Assembly: GCA_944362555.1 (NCBI GenBank)
Contig: CALVTL010000003.1
Location: forward strand, 1 to 64,000
Direction: 5' to 3'
From: an uncultured Clostridia bacterium
GTDB taxonomy: Bacteria > Bacillota > Clostridia > Christensenellales > Borkfalkiaceae
Length of the DNA: 64,000 nucleotides
Shown: piece after piece, positions 39,482-47,275 of the stretch
Position numbering within the stretch: the first letter of the stretch is position 1
How the letters are laid out: every line of letters begins with the position of its first letter
Notes under the pieces: model-generated
Databases searched by the model: none
Told to the model about the DNA's origin: nothing
Seen by the model: the letters and a program-made list of their open reading frames with translations, nothing else
Made by a program: the position numbers and the translations under genes

Positions 39482-39592
39482 TGTCAGAAGCGAGAGAGAG
39501 CTCCCGCGAGACACTTCAAACAGCTCATCATTTTTCCCCCTTATCATATAGTAAGACCCCGAGACGCAAGTCTCGGGGTCTTACTGTTTTTG
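39482..39592 (+). ncRNA. Candidate small non-coding RNA, about 110 nt
   Basis: A promoter (39448-39476) and a perfect terminator (39550-39592) bracket about 65 nt without a long reading frame. The predicted RNA starts with a GTGTC...GACAC stem enclosing GCGAG/CTCCCGC pairing. A 24-codon frame starts at 39477, but its ATG abuts the -10 box and would lie upstream of the transcription start, so a peptide is unlikely. It does not show the SRP, 6S or tmRNA core motifs that I could check by eye. Confidence 0.4.
39550..39592 (+). terminator. Strong terminator
   Basis: A perfect 16-bp stem AGTAAGACCCCGAGAC with its complement, loop GCAA, then GTTTTTGC. Confidence 0.88.
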
Positions 39593-39602
39593 CATTTTCA
39601 AA

Positions 39603-39641
39603 GGAAAAGAGCGCCCGCCGCTGTTCATGCGGCGGGCGCTC
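39603..39641 (-). terminator. Terminator of O-antigen-ligase-like gene
   Basis: A perfect 13-bp stem GAGCGCCCGCCGC with its complement, loop of 7, then TTTTCC on the minus strand. Confidence 0.8.
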
Positions 39642-39664
39642 CCCATTTTTCAAATGTCATGCCG

Positions 39665-41119
39665 TTATGCCCCGCAGGGAAGGAGGGCGGGTCTGCCCGC
39701 GCCGTCCTTTTCGCCAAAGACGAGCAGCACGGAGTAGAGCAGCCCGGGGCCCATGTTGAAGACGTGGTTGTCGACAAAGCTCGTGAGCAGCATGGAGGCG
39801 ACGCACAGCGCGGCGACCACCCTGACGGGCGTGGGGTCGCGGAACACGAGGAGCACCGTCTGCGTGCGGTGGACAAGGTAGGTGACGAGCGCGAGCGCCC
39901 CGCCGCAGCCGATGAGCTGGAAGAAGGTATCGTGCGCGAATCCGGGGACAAAGTACCCCTCAAGGCGGGGATCGCCGTTCGGGAACATCCCCCCGTTCCC
40001 GAGCTGGATGCCCGGGGCGTCGTACCAGCCCGCGCCGAACACGGGCAGCTCCTTCAACGTCTCCCAGCACTGTTCATACAGATTGAATCTGCCCGAGTCG
40101 TTCATGCCCGCGTCGAGCAGCGAGCGGAAGAGGTCCTCGAGCTTGTCGCGGAAGACGAGCGCGGCGATGGCGGCGCCCGCGAGGAGCGCGGCATAGACGA
40201 TGCCGCACCAGAGCTTGTTCCACTTTTCCGCACGGAAGATCGTATAGGCGATGCAGGCGGCGAACACGACGGCGCCGAAGATGATGGAGCCGCGGCTCTG
40301 CGTTAAAATGACGCCGAGGAAATACACGCAGCACAGCAGCGCGAAGGGCCAGCCGTGCTTTTTTGTGACGGCAAAGTAGACGGGCGCGGGCATACACATC
40401 GCCATGACGCAGCCCACGCAGTTCCAGACGCCCCAGCCCGTGTAGAGCGAGCCGCGGTTGCCCTCGCCGTCAAATCCGGGCGCGTTCGGGTTCGCATACA
40501 GCCCCACGATCTGCGCGAGGATGCCCGCGCCGACGATGGCAAAAAGGGTGGCAAGATACCCCTCGGGCACCTTCTCCCAATCCACCGTAAAATAGAAGTA
40601 GAAGTAAAAGCCCGAGAGCGCCGCGATCTGCACGAAACCGAAGAGCACCGACTCCTTGTCCCAGCCGTCCGTGCCCAGCCCGCCCAGAAGATAGGCGATA
40701 CCCAGCAGCACGAAGCCCGTAAGGAGCTTGGGAACGCCGCGCTTCTTCTTTTCCATGAGTTTGGAGATGAGGCGGCCCAGGAGCAGCACGGCGATGACGA
40801 CGGCGGCGAAGAGGATGGTCGCCTGCGCATAGGGCTGCGCGAGCAGTGAATCGGGGTGAAAACCGATGTTGTTTTCGGAGGAGATGAGCATATAGCCGCA
40901 CGTCACCATGGGGACGATGGGCAGGGTGTCCTCGCTCACGAGGACGATGAGCAGTCCCAGCGTGATGTACGCGCCGATGACGTAGAGTTCGAGGGAGAAA
41001 ATTTCGCTGCACGCCATGAGCAGCACGACGAGCGCGATGAACCACGGCGAACGCAAAAACGCGCGGAGAAAACTGACCGCGCGGGATGAATTGAGTTTGG
41101 GAAAGGCTTCCGTAAGCAT
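39665..41119 (-). CDS. O-antigen ligase/polymerase-like membrane protein
   Basis: 484 residues with about 12 hydrophobic segments. It has the Wzy/WaaL-family signature LTQSRGSIIF and a large outside loop with a conserved FAHDTFFQLIGCGG. Such proteins polymerise or attach surface polysaccharides. The flanks are not a polysaccharide cluster. The promoter -10 box is six bases from the ATG, so the mRNA is predicted to be leaderless. No ribosome site is present, and no alternative ATG/GTG start is found in the first 30 codons. Confidence 0.8.
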   Translation of the reverse strand: MLTEAFPKLNSSRAVSFLRAFLRSPWFIALVVLLMACSEIFSLELYVIGAYITLGLLIVLVSEDTLPIVPMVTCGYMLISSENNIGFHPDSLLAQPYAQATILFAAVVIAVLLLGRLISKLMEKKKRGVPKLLTGFVLLGIAYLLGGLGTDGWDKESVLFGFVQIAALSGFYFYFYFTVDWEKVPEGYLATLFAIVGAGILAQIVGLYANPNAPGFDGEGNRGSLYTGWGVWNCVGCVMAMCMPAPVYFAVTKKHGWPFALLCCVYFLGVILTQSRGSIIFGAVVFAACIAYTIFRAEKWNKLWCGIVYAALLAGAAIAALVFRDKLEDLFRSLLDAGMNDSGRFNLYEQCWETLKELPVFGAGWYDAPGIQLGNGGMFPNGDPRLEGYFVPGFAHDTFFQLIGCGGALALVTYLVHRTQTVLLVFRDPTPVRVVAALCVASMLLTSFVDNHVFNMGPGLLYSVLLVFGEKDGAGRPALLPCGA

Positions 41120-41125
41120 AGTGAC

Positions 41126-41154
41126 ATTATACTCCCTTCCGACAAAGAATACAA
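41126..41154 (-). promoter_or_regulatory. Promoter giving a predicted leaderless mRNA
   Basis: Minus strand TTGTAT (41149-41154), 17 bp, TATAAT (41126-41131), then GTCACT and the ATG (41117-41119). Transcription should start at or next to the A of the ATG. Confidence 0.65.
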
Positions 41155-41251
41155 GCCTTTTTCCGAACTTTTTGTTGAATTTTTGAAGAGGACGTGAAAA
41201 TGCGCGCGGCGGACGGGCCGGGAAAGGCGCGCTCCGCCGTGACGCCCTCTT

Positions 41252-42070
41252 TCACTCGCCCTCCTGTTCGGAGCGGAGCAGTTCGCGGTAGACGTCGCTC
41301 TTGGAGACGCCCCTGTCCTTTGCGGTGCGCTTCAACGCCTCCTTTTTGTCCAGCCCCTGCGCCATGTAGGCGGCGACGTGTCCGGAAACGGTGAGGGCGT
41401 TCAAGGGATTCTGCGCCTCCTGCGCACCCTCGACGACGAGGACGTACTCCCCCCGCTTTTCGCCCGGGAGCCCCCCGGAGAGCAGAAAGGGCGTGCTCTC
41501 CTCATGCAGTTTGGTGATCTCCCGCACGGCGCAGGCGCGGCGCTCACCGAACGCCGCAAACAGATCGCGCACGTCCCTGTCCACGTCCTGCGGGGCGCTG
41601 TGGAAGAGGAGCGTCTCGCGCGCAGCCGCGTACCGCTCTAAAAGGGCGCGGCGCTCGGCGTTCTTTTCGGGCAAAAAGCCGACGAAGGTGAAGCGGTCGG
41701 CGGGAAGAGCGGAGAGCACGAGCGCGCAGAGGGCGGCGTTCGCCCCGGGGAGCACGGTGTACGGCTCCCCCGCCTCCTTTAAGATGCGGCACACTTCCCG
41801 CCCGGGGTCGGAGACGACGGGCATCCCCGCGTCCGAGACGATGCAAACATTCTTTCCCTCCCGCGAGAGGGCGAGGATGCGCTCCGCCGCCTCCCGCTCG
41901 TTGAACTTATGGCAGGAAAAGAGCGGCTTTTTCATGTCGTACGCGTTGAGCAGTTTGACGGTATGGCGGGTGTCCTCGCAGAACACGGCGTCCGCCCCGC
42001 GCAGCGCCTCGAGGGCGCGCAGGGTGATGTCCTTCAGATTTCCGATGGGCGTGGCGACAAAACTGATCAC
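41252..42070 (-). CDS. rsmI: 16S rRNA (cytidine1402-2'-O)-methyltransferase
   Basis: 272 residues from a GTG (42068-42070) overlapping the trmN6 stop as GTGA. A tetrapyrrole-methylase fold with TPIGNLKD, FCEDTRHT and VSDAGMPVVSDPG motifs diagnostic of RsmI, and a C-terminal helical region. It adds a 2'-O-methyl to C1402 in the decoding centre. It sits after trmN6 as in Bacillus (yabB-yabC). Confidence 0.94.
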   Translation of the reverse strand: MISFVATPIGNLKDITLRALEALRGADAVFCEDTRHTVKLLNAYDMKKPLFSCHKFNEREAAERILALSREGKNVCIVSDAGMPVVSDPGREVCRILKEAGEPYTVLPGANAALCALVLSALPADRFTFVGFLPEKNAERRALLERYAAARETLLFHSAPQDVDRDVRDLFAAFGERRACAVREITKLHEESTPFLLSGGLPGEKRGEYVLVVEGAQEAQNPLNALTVSGHVAAYMAQGLDKKEALKRTAKDRGVSKSDVYRELLRSEQEGE

Positions 42071-42741
42071 GTTCCCCTCCCGTTGCTCACGGCGGGCAGC
42101 AGCTCGCAGCCCGGCTTTCCGCCCTTGACCGCCGCAACGAGCACGGCGTAGGGCTTCTCCCCCGCCTTCCCCGCGACGGGCACGATCTTCTTCACTTCGA
42201 GCGCGTGGGCGTGCAGCGTATACACGACCTCGGCAAGGCGGTCGGCGCGGTGGATGAGGGCGAACCGTCCGCCGAATTTCAGACAGCGCGCGCTCGCGGC
42301 GCAGAGCTCTTCGAGCGTCAGGGAAATTTCCTTGCGGCAGAGCGCCCTGTGCGCGTCCGCCGCCGCAAACCCGCCACGTTCATAGGGCGGATTGCACAAA
42401 ATGAGCGAGAACGCCTCCGTATAACAGGCGGGGATGTCCTGCACGCGCACGTTCTCCACCGTGAACGCCCCCTCCAGCCCGTTGAGGGCAACAGAGCGCG
42501 CGGCAAGCGCGGAGAGCGCGGGCTGCATCTCAAACAGCGTGACGTGCTCCACACCCTCGTTCTCCGCATAAAAACACAGCCCCACGACGCCGCTGCCCGC
42601 GCAGAAATCGGCGACCCGTTCCCCGCGTTTGGCGCGCAGAAAGCGCGCAAGCAGCACCGCGTCCGACGTGAAGCGGTAGAGCGCGCTGTCCTGATAGATG
42701 CGCACGTTCCCTGCAAGAAGTTCTTCCGTCAACATAGACAT
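42067..42741 (-). CDS. TrmN6-like (YabB/YfiC) adenine-N6 methyltransferase
   Basis: About 224 residues. A SAM-binding VADFCAGSGVVGL and the N6-adenine catalytic motif NPPYE. The family includes tRNA1(Val) A37 methyltransferase of E. coli and Bacillus YabB. ATGs at 42741 and 42735 are both possible, and neither has a clear ribosome site; they lie directly after the ferredoxin terminator, so expression may need read-through or an unseen promoter. The gene overlaps rsmI by four bases (GTGA), so they are coupled. Confidence 0.85.
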   Translation of the reverse strand: MSMLTEELLAGNVRIYQDSALYRFTSDAVLLARFLRAKRGERVADFCAGSGVVGLCFYAENEGVEHVTLFEMQPALSALAARSVALNGLEGAFTVENVRVQDIPACYTEAFSLILCNPPYERGGFAAADAHRALCRKEISLTLEELCAASARCLKFGGRFALIHRADRLAEVVYTLHAHALEVKKIVPVAGKAGEKPYAVLVAAVKGGKPGCELLPAVSNGRGT

Positions 42742-42743
42742 TA

Positions 42744-42776
42744 CGAAAAATACCCGAGCCTGCGCTCGGGCATTTT
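42744..42776 (-). terminator. Ferredoxin terminator/attenuator before trmN6
   Basis: Minus-strand stem CCCGAGC / GCTCGGG (42753-42770) followed by TATTTTTCG. It ends three bases before the trmN6 ATG, so it may act as an attenuator. Confidence 0.75.
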
Positions 42777-42787
42777 TTCGTCCTCGG

Positions 42788-42961
42788 TCAGTCAGCCGCC
42801 TTGATAGCGCCGACGGGGCAGCCGTCCTCGCAGGCGCCGCAGTCGATGCAGGCATCGGCATCGACGACATATTTGCTGTCGCCGGGAGCGATGGCATTGA
42901 CAGGGCAGGTATCTGCGCAAGCGCCGCAGGAGATGCATTCATCCGAAATCACGTGTGCCAT
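42788..42961 (-). CDS. 2[4Fe-4S] ferredoxin
   Basis: 57 residues, clostridial type. Two CxxCxxCxxxCP clusters are complete: CISCGACADTCP and CIDCGACEDGCP. The start MAHVISDECISCG has CGGAGG eight bases upstream. It has its own promoter at 42994-43022. It is a small soluble electron carrier and lies between ricT and trmN6, where Bacillus has yabA. Confidence 0.95.
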   Translation of the reverse strand: MAHVISDECISCGACADTCPVNAIAPGDSKYVVDADACIDCGACEDGCPVGAIKAAD

Positions 42962-42993
42962 TTCGATAACCTCCGATATGATCTTGTAATGAT

Positions 42994-43022
42994 ATTATAT
43001 CACAACTTTTGGCGGGCGTAAA
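42994..43022 (-). promoter_or_regulatory. Ferredoxin promoter
   Basis: Minus strand TTTACG (43017-43022), 17 bp, TATAAT (42994-42999). The leader is about 25-30 nt. Confidence 0.6.
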
Positions 43023-43044
43023 GTCTTTTGGCGGAATTCGTCCC

Positions 43045-44124
43045 TCAATTTTCGGGATTTTTTTCGGGAGCGGACGGCTTATCCCCCTGCGGGGAACGGA
43101 GCGGGCGCTCCTTCCGGAAGGGAGGCTTGCCCCCCGCGGGGCGCTCGGAACGTTCGGGGCGCTCCCTGCGCCCGTCCTGCTTATGACGGTCGCGGCGGCC
43201 CTGCTCCCGCTTCTTTCCGCCCTCGCGCGGCTCTTCGCGCCTCTTTCCGCCCTCCTGCGCGCCCTCTTCGGGAGCGGACGCCTCCGACGGGGCGGGTGCC
43301 TCTTTGCGCGCCTCATGCGCGCCGCGCGCAACGTCGGCGGCGGGGAAGTCGCGGTAGACGAGCGCGCCGTCCTTTTCGATCTTGACGCGCACTTCCATTT
43401 TGAGCATATTGACGGAGACCACCGTCCCCTCGCCCTCGGGCGTCACGACCGCGGCGCCCGTCTTGGGCACCTGCTTGCTCGCCTCCGCGTAGTAGTCGTC
43501 CTCGTACGCGAGGCAGCACATCAGCCTGCCGCACAGCCCGCTGATCTTGCCGGGGTTTAAGGAGAGCCCCTGGTTTTTCGCCATTTTGATGCCCACTTTT
43601 TTGAAGTCGGGCAAGCTCCCCGCGCAGCACACCTCCCTGCCACAGGGCGCGATGCCGCCCAGGATGCGCGCCTCGTCGCGGATGCCCACCTGCCGCAGCT
43701 CGATGCGCAGGTGAAAGACGCTCGCAAGGTCGCGGACGAGCTCGCGGAAGTCCACCCGCCCTTCCGAAGTGAAGGTGAAGATGACTTTGCTCCCGTCGAA
43801 GGTGAATTCGCAGTCGATGAGCTTCATGGGCAGCCCGCGCGCCGCGATCTTCTCCTTGCAGATCCTGATCGCCTCGGGACGGCGGGCGTCCTGATCGGCG
43901 AGCGCCGCCCTGTCGTGCTCGTTGGCGACGCGGATGATGTTTTTGAGGGGCTGCACGACGCTCTCGTCGGGCACTTCGCGCGCGGGGTCGACGACGACGG
44001 CATATTCCAGCCCGCGCGCCGTCTCCACAATGACGCCCTGCCCCTTCTCGGGCGAGGTCTGCCCCGCGCCGAAATAGTAGGGCTTGCAGCCCTTTCTGAA
44101 TTTGACTACGACAACTTGTGCCAT
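43045..44124 (-). CDS. ricT: RicT/YaaT (PSP1-domain) protein
   Basis: 359 residues. The PSP1 domain carries conserved cysteines CGREVCCAG and CGRLMCC and the IAARGLPMKLID and LNPGKISGLCG segments. In Bacillus RicT forms the Fe-S-containing RicAFT complex acting with RNase Y in mRNA maturation, biofilm and sporulation. The last 95 residues are a low-complexity Arg/Lys/Glu/Pro tail beyond the family core. The ATG at 44122-44124 has AAAGGAG upstream and lies inside the holB end (19-bp overlap). Confidence 0.92.
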   Translation of the reverse strand: MAQVVVVKFRKGCKPYYFGAGQTSPEKGQGVIVETARGLEYAVVVDPAREVPDESVVQPLKNIIRVANEHDRAALADQDARRPEAIRICKEKIAARGLPMKLIDCEFTFDGSKVIFTFTSEGRVDFRELVRDLASVFHLRIELRQVGIRDEARILGGIAPCGREVCCAGSLPDFKKVGIKMAKNQGLSLNPGKISGLCGRLMCCLAYEDDYYAEASKQVPKTGAAVVTPEGEGTVVSVNMLKMEVRVKIEKDGALVYRDFPAADVARGAHEARKEAPAPSEASAPEEGAQEGGKRREEPREGGKKREQGRRDRHKQDGRRERPERSERPAGGKPPFRKERPLRSPQGDKPSAPEKNPEN

Positions 44125-45041
44125 TTTTCCAACTCCTTTCCGATGCGCAAAGCGAGCGTGAGCGCCGCCTGCGCGCCGTTTGCATTGAAGATGAGTTCCC
44201 GCTCCGACTGCGCCGCGAACCCGAGCGCCGCGGCTGCCGCGCCCGCGGGATAGCGCGCGGCGAGCGGACGGACTTCGGATACGGGAAGGGCGAGATAGCG
44301 CTCCTGCCCCGCCGCGCAGAACATGACGTCGCGCAGAACGAGGCGTACCGCCGCAAAGAAGGGCGCGCCGCGCTCGCCCGCCCTGCGGCAGAGGGGAACG
44401 AGGTCTTTGCCCGAAAGAAACTGCTCCGCAAGGCGGAAGTCCTCGCCGCCGCCCGCGAGCAGCGCCTCCGCCGCCGAGAGCACGCCGCCGCACGCCGCCG
44501 CGCAGGCATGGACGCCCTCCGCCCCAGGGTGCAGCCTCCGGAGCGCCCCTTCCACCGCCTCCTCCGCGAAGGGGGGCACGCGCCGCACGTTGGCGCGCGA
44601 GAGGACGGTGGGCAGCACGGCGTGTTCCGCCGCCGCCCCCGCAAGGAAATACACGCCCTGCGGCGGCTCTTCGAGCAGCTTTAAGAGCTTGTTCTGCACG
44701 AGGGGGGTGACGGTGTGGAAGGCGTCGAGCACGAAGAGCTTTTTCTCCCCCTCGACGGGGCGAAGAAGGCTCTCGTCGGTGATCTCCCCCGCAAGGTCTG
44801 CGGAGAGTTTTCCCCCCGCCGCGGGATAGAAGAGGCAGTCGGAGAAGCTCTCCGCCTCGATGAGCTTTTCCTCACGCGAGCCGTCCTCCGCCGCAAAGAA
44901 CGCCTTGGCGCACTCCTTTAAAAGGGCGCGAAGATAGGCGGCGTCGGGAAAGAGGACGAGCGTGAAGTGCGCCGTCTCCCCCGTGCGCGCGCCCTCCGAA
45001 AAGGCGCGGTATACATTTGTCGAACGAAAGAGCTGCCGCAT
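44106..45041 (-). CDS. holB: DNA polymerase III delta' subunit-like protein
   Basis: 311 residues. Recognised by KLLKLLEEPPQGVYFLAG and LSRANVRRVPP, typical of clamp-loader delta', and by position before ricT. The Walker A region is replaced by VLFPDAAYLRALL, as expected of a non-ATPase delta', though the N-terminal domain is unusually diverged. The start MRQLFRSTNVYRAF at 45039-45041 has GGGGAA upstream, 1 bp after the decarboxylase stop. Confidence 0.85.
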   Translation of the reverse strand: MRQLFRSTNVYRAFSEGARTGETAHFTLVLFPDAAYLRALLKECAKAFFAAEDGSREEKLIEAESFSDCLFYPAAGGKLSADLAGEITDESLLRPVEGEKKLFVLDAFHTVTPLVQNKLLKLLEEPPQGVYFLAGAAAEHAVLPTVLSRANVRRVPPFAEEAVEGALRRLHPGAEGVHACAAACGGVLSAAEALLAGGGEDFRLAEQFLSGKDLVPLCRRAGERGAPFFAAVRLVLRDVMFCAAGQERYLALPVSEVRPLAARYPAGAAAAALGFAAQSERELIFNANGAQAALTLALRIGKELEKWHKLS

Positions 45042-45042
45042 A

Positions 45043-46260
45043 TCATTCCCCGTAGACGGTGATGTTGCCGCCATGTAAGCCGAAGGTGTGCCTTGCGCGG
45101 GCAAGGCGCTCCGCCTTCTGCCGCGTCACCACCTCGCCCGCGGCGATGAGCGGGATGCAGGGCGGGACGATGCCGCAGGCGCGCGCGCACACCCTGCCCA
45201 CCGCCTGCATGAGGGGCACCTCGACGGTGTTCCCCCCCACCATGCCCGAGGTCACCCCTTGGGTGAGCACCTCGCCGTGCGGGAGGCGGCGTGCGAGCCG
45301 CACCAATTTTTTCAGCTCCCGCGCCCTGGTCGCGGGGGAGAGATAGAACATGAGATACTGCCCGTCGTTGAATTCGGGATAGACGCCGTGCGCCTCGAAA
45401 TACGCCTGCGCCGCAGACGCGTATTCCCCGAACGGGAGGACGATCTTCGTCCAATCGTCGTTTGCAAGGGCGCCGAGCGCGCGCTTTGCCGCAACGGAGA
45501 GCCGCTCGATGCGCGCGTTTTCGGGATATTTGACGGCATACTCCACCGACGCCAGAATGGGATAGGAGGGCGAGGAGGTGCGGAAAAAATCCGCCCCCTC
45601 CCTTGCCGCCTGCGCCCAGGCTGCGTTCGCCGAGAGCACGGCACCCTGCGTGAGCGCGGGGAGGGACTTGTGCACGCCGTCCACCCACAGATCGGCGAAC
45701 GCGCCCGCATAAAAGGGCGTGCCGTGCAGGTGCGCGCCGTGCGCGCCGTCCACGAGCAGCGGCTTTCCCGCCGCCGCGCACAGCGCCTTCGCCTCCGGGA
45801 GCGGGGCGAAAAAGCCGTAATAATCGGGCGAGGTGAGCAGCAGCGCATCCGCCGCCGCAAGCCCCTTTTCCATCTCCTCCGCGCGGGGCTGACGGGGGAT
45901 GCCGCACACCGTCTCCTGCGCAAGGAGCACGGGGACGAGCCCCAGTGCCTCGCAGGCGTGAAAGACGCTCTTATGCGCATACGTCGGCACGCAGACGCGG
46001 CCGCAGCCCCTCTTTTTGAGCGCGAAGAGCATTGCATAGACGCCACACGTCGAACCGTCCGTCAGAAACAAACTCACGTCCGCGCCGAGGATGGCGGCGG
46101 CGTCCTGCTGCGCCGCGAGCAGCACGCCCGTGGGGTCGGAGAGGTCGTCCGAATAGGAGAGCTCGGTGATGTCCCACCCCGCGCGCTTGTGCCCGGGCGT
46201 GTGGAAGGAGATATGCCGCTTTTGCGCGCGCAGCATCTGCGCGATGCGGAGCTGCGTCAT
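45043..46260 (-). CDS. Orn/Lys/Arg decarboxylase-family (YaaO-like) PLP enzyme
   Basis: 405 residues. Fold-type I PLP enzyme with FHTPGHKRA near the N-terminus, the SLFLTDGSTCGVYA cofactor loop, VDGAHGAHL and the PLP-Lys DGVHKSLPALTQ. It is shorter than full decarboxylases (no large C-terminal domain), like Bacillus YaaO, which also precedes tmk-holB. The substrate is unknown. The ATG overlaps the preceding stop as ATGA. Confidence 0.87.
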   Translation of the reverse strand: MTQLRIAQMLRAQKRHISFHTPGHKRAGWDITELSYSDDLSDPTGVLLAAQQDAAAILGADVSLFLTDGSTCGVYAMLFALKKRGCGRVCVPTYAHKSVFHACEALGLVPVLLAQETVCGIPRQPRAEEMEKGLAAADALLLTSPDYYGFFAPLPEAKALCAAAGKPLLVDGAHGAHLHGTPFYAGAFADLWVDGVHKSLPALTQGAVLSANAAWAQAAREGADFFRTSSPSYPILASVEYAVKYPENARIERLSVAAKRALGALANDDWTKIVLPFGEYASAAQAYFEAHGVYPEFNDGQYLMFYLSPATRARELKKLVRLARRLPHGEVLTQGVTSGMVGGNTVEVPLMQAVGRVCARACGIVPPCIPLIAAGEVVTRQKAERLARARHTFGLHGGNITVYGE

Positions 46261-47216
46261 GCGTAGTGCTCTAACAGATAGTTGAGGAAGGAGACGATCT
46301 CAAAGCACAGATCGTGCCCGTCCAGATAGTTGTTGTAGAGGATGACGAGGTTGACGTTCTCGCTCGTGCGGACGCCGTCCTCTTCGTAATACACCAATTC
46401 TTTGAGGCGGTTGAGCCCGCCCACGTCGATGCCCAGCGCCTTTTCATACGTCTCGCCGTTCTCCTCGAACGTATAAACCGTATGGCGGAAGGTGCCGCTC
46501 TCCAGCGCCCCGTCCACGGCGAGGTAGTCCTCGCGCAGCTTTTTAAGGCGCGCCTCCTCGTCCTTCAAGCCCTGCGCCTTCTGCTCGTCCGTGCGGTAGC
46601 GCTTGTCCTTTGCATTGCGCGAGAAGCTCTCGGCGGGCGTGCGTTCGCCGTCGAAGGCGTCGTTCGTGCGCCAATCGTCGCCGAAGAAGGAGATGAGGTA
46701 CTCCTCACACAGCGAGAGAAAGTACTCCGTATCGTACACCGCGCCCGACGCGCGCGACGTTTCGTCCACGGCGCCCGCGGCGAAGTTATAAAGTTCGGAC
46801 GCCGTTTCGATCTCGGGCTCGCCGTCCTCGCCGAGGACGAGATTCCCGTCGTCGTCCGTCTTGTAGACGGGGTTGTCGGTGATGAACATGGCGTTCCCCT
46901 GCCCCGCCGCGCGGCGCGCCGCGAAGGTGGCGGAGGCGTAGCTGTTGCCCGCAAAGGACTCCGACGTCACCGATAAGATGTCATAGGAAAAGACGTCGCG
47001 CTTCAAAAGCGTGGCGGCGAGGTCGGAAAAGTCCTCTTCCGGCTGCAGGTCGGTGTGCGCATAGATGGCGATCTGCTGCTCCTTGGCGGGGCGGGTCGCC
47101 GTCGTGGTGAAGAGGACCACCAGCACCAGAACAAACGCGGCGATGGTGACGAGGATCTTGAGCCAATCGTAGGAGATGAGGTTGGCGAGCCTCTGTTTTG
47201 TGATACGGGCATCCAA
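46257..47216 (-). CDS. Single-TM protein of unknown function
   Basis: 319 residues from a TTG (47214-47216) with GGAGGG nine bases upstream. One TM helix (about 20-41) follows a short basic N-terminus; the rest is predicted outside, acidic, without cysteines or repeats. I recognise no family. It lies between lysS and the decarboxylase in a housekeeping operon and overlaps the latter by four bases, so it is co-translated. A role at the membrane linked to this operon cannot be specified. Confidence 0.75.
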   Translation of the reverse strand: MDARITKQRLANLISYDWLKILVTIAAFVLVLVVLFTTTATRPAKEQQIAIYAHTDLQPEEDFSDLAATLLKRDVFSYDILSVTSESFAGNSYASATFAARRAAGQGNAMFITDNPVYKTDDDGNLVLGEDGEPEIETASELYNFAAGAVDETSRASGAVYDTEYFLSLCEEYLISFFGDDWRTNDAFDGERTPAESFSRNAKDKRYRTDEQKAQGLKDEEARLKKLREDYLAVDGALESGTFRHTVYTFEENGETYEKALGIDVGGLNRLKELVYYEEDGVRTSENVNLVILYNNYLDGHDLCFEIVSFLNYLLEHYA

Positions 47217-47237
47217 CGGACAAGCCCTCCTTTTTTA

Positions 47238-47263
47238 CAAAGGACACGGAGAGCCCCGTGTCC
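47238..47263 (-). terminator. Weak hairpin after lysS
   Basis: Minus-strand GGACACGG / CCGTGTCC stem with loop GGCTCT followed only by TTTG. It may be partial read-through into the next gene. Confidence 0.4.
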
Positions 47264-47275
47264 CGTCTGTGTACC

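Noticed and set aside
39477..39551. 24-codon frame MSVRSERELPRDTSN...
   Set aside because: Its ATG directly abuts TATAAT, so it would lie upstream of the transcript start. A small RNA fits better.
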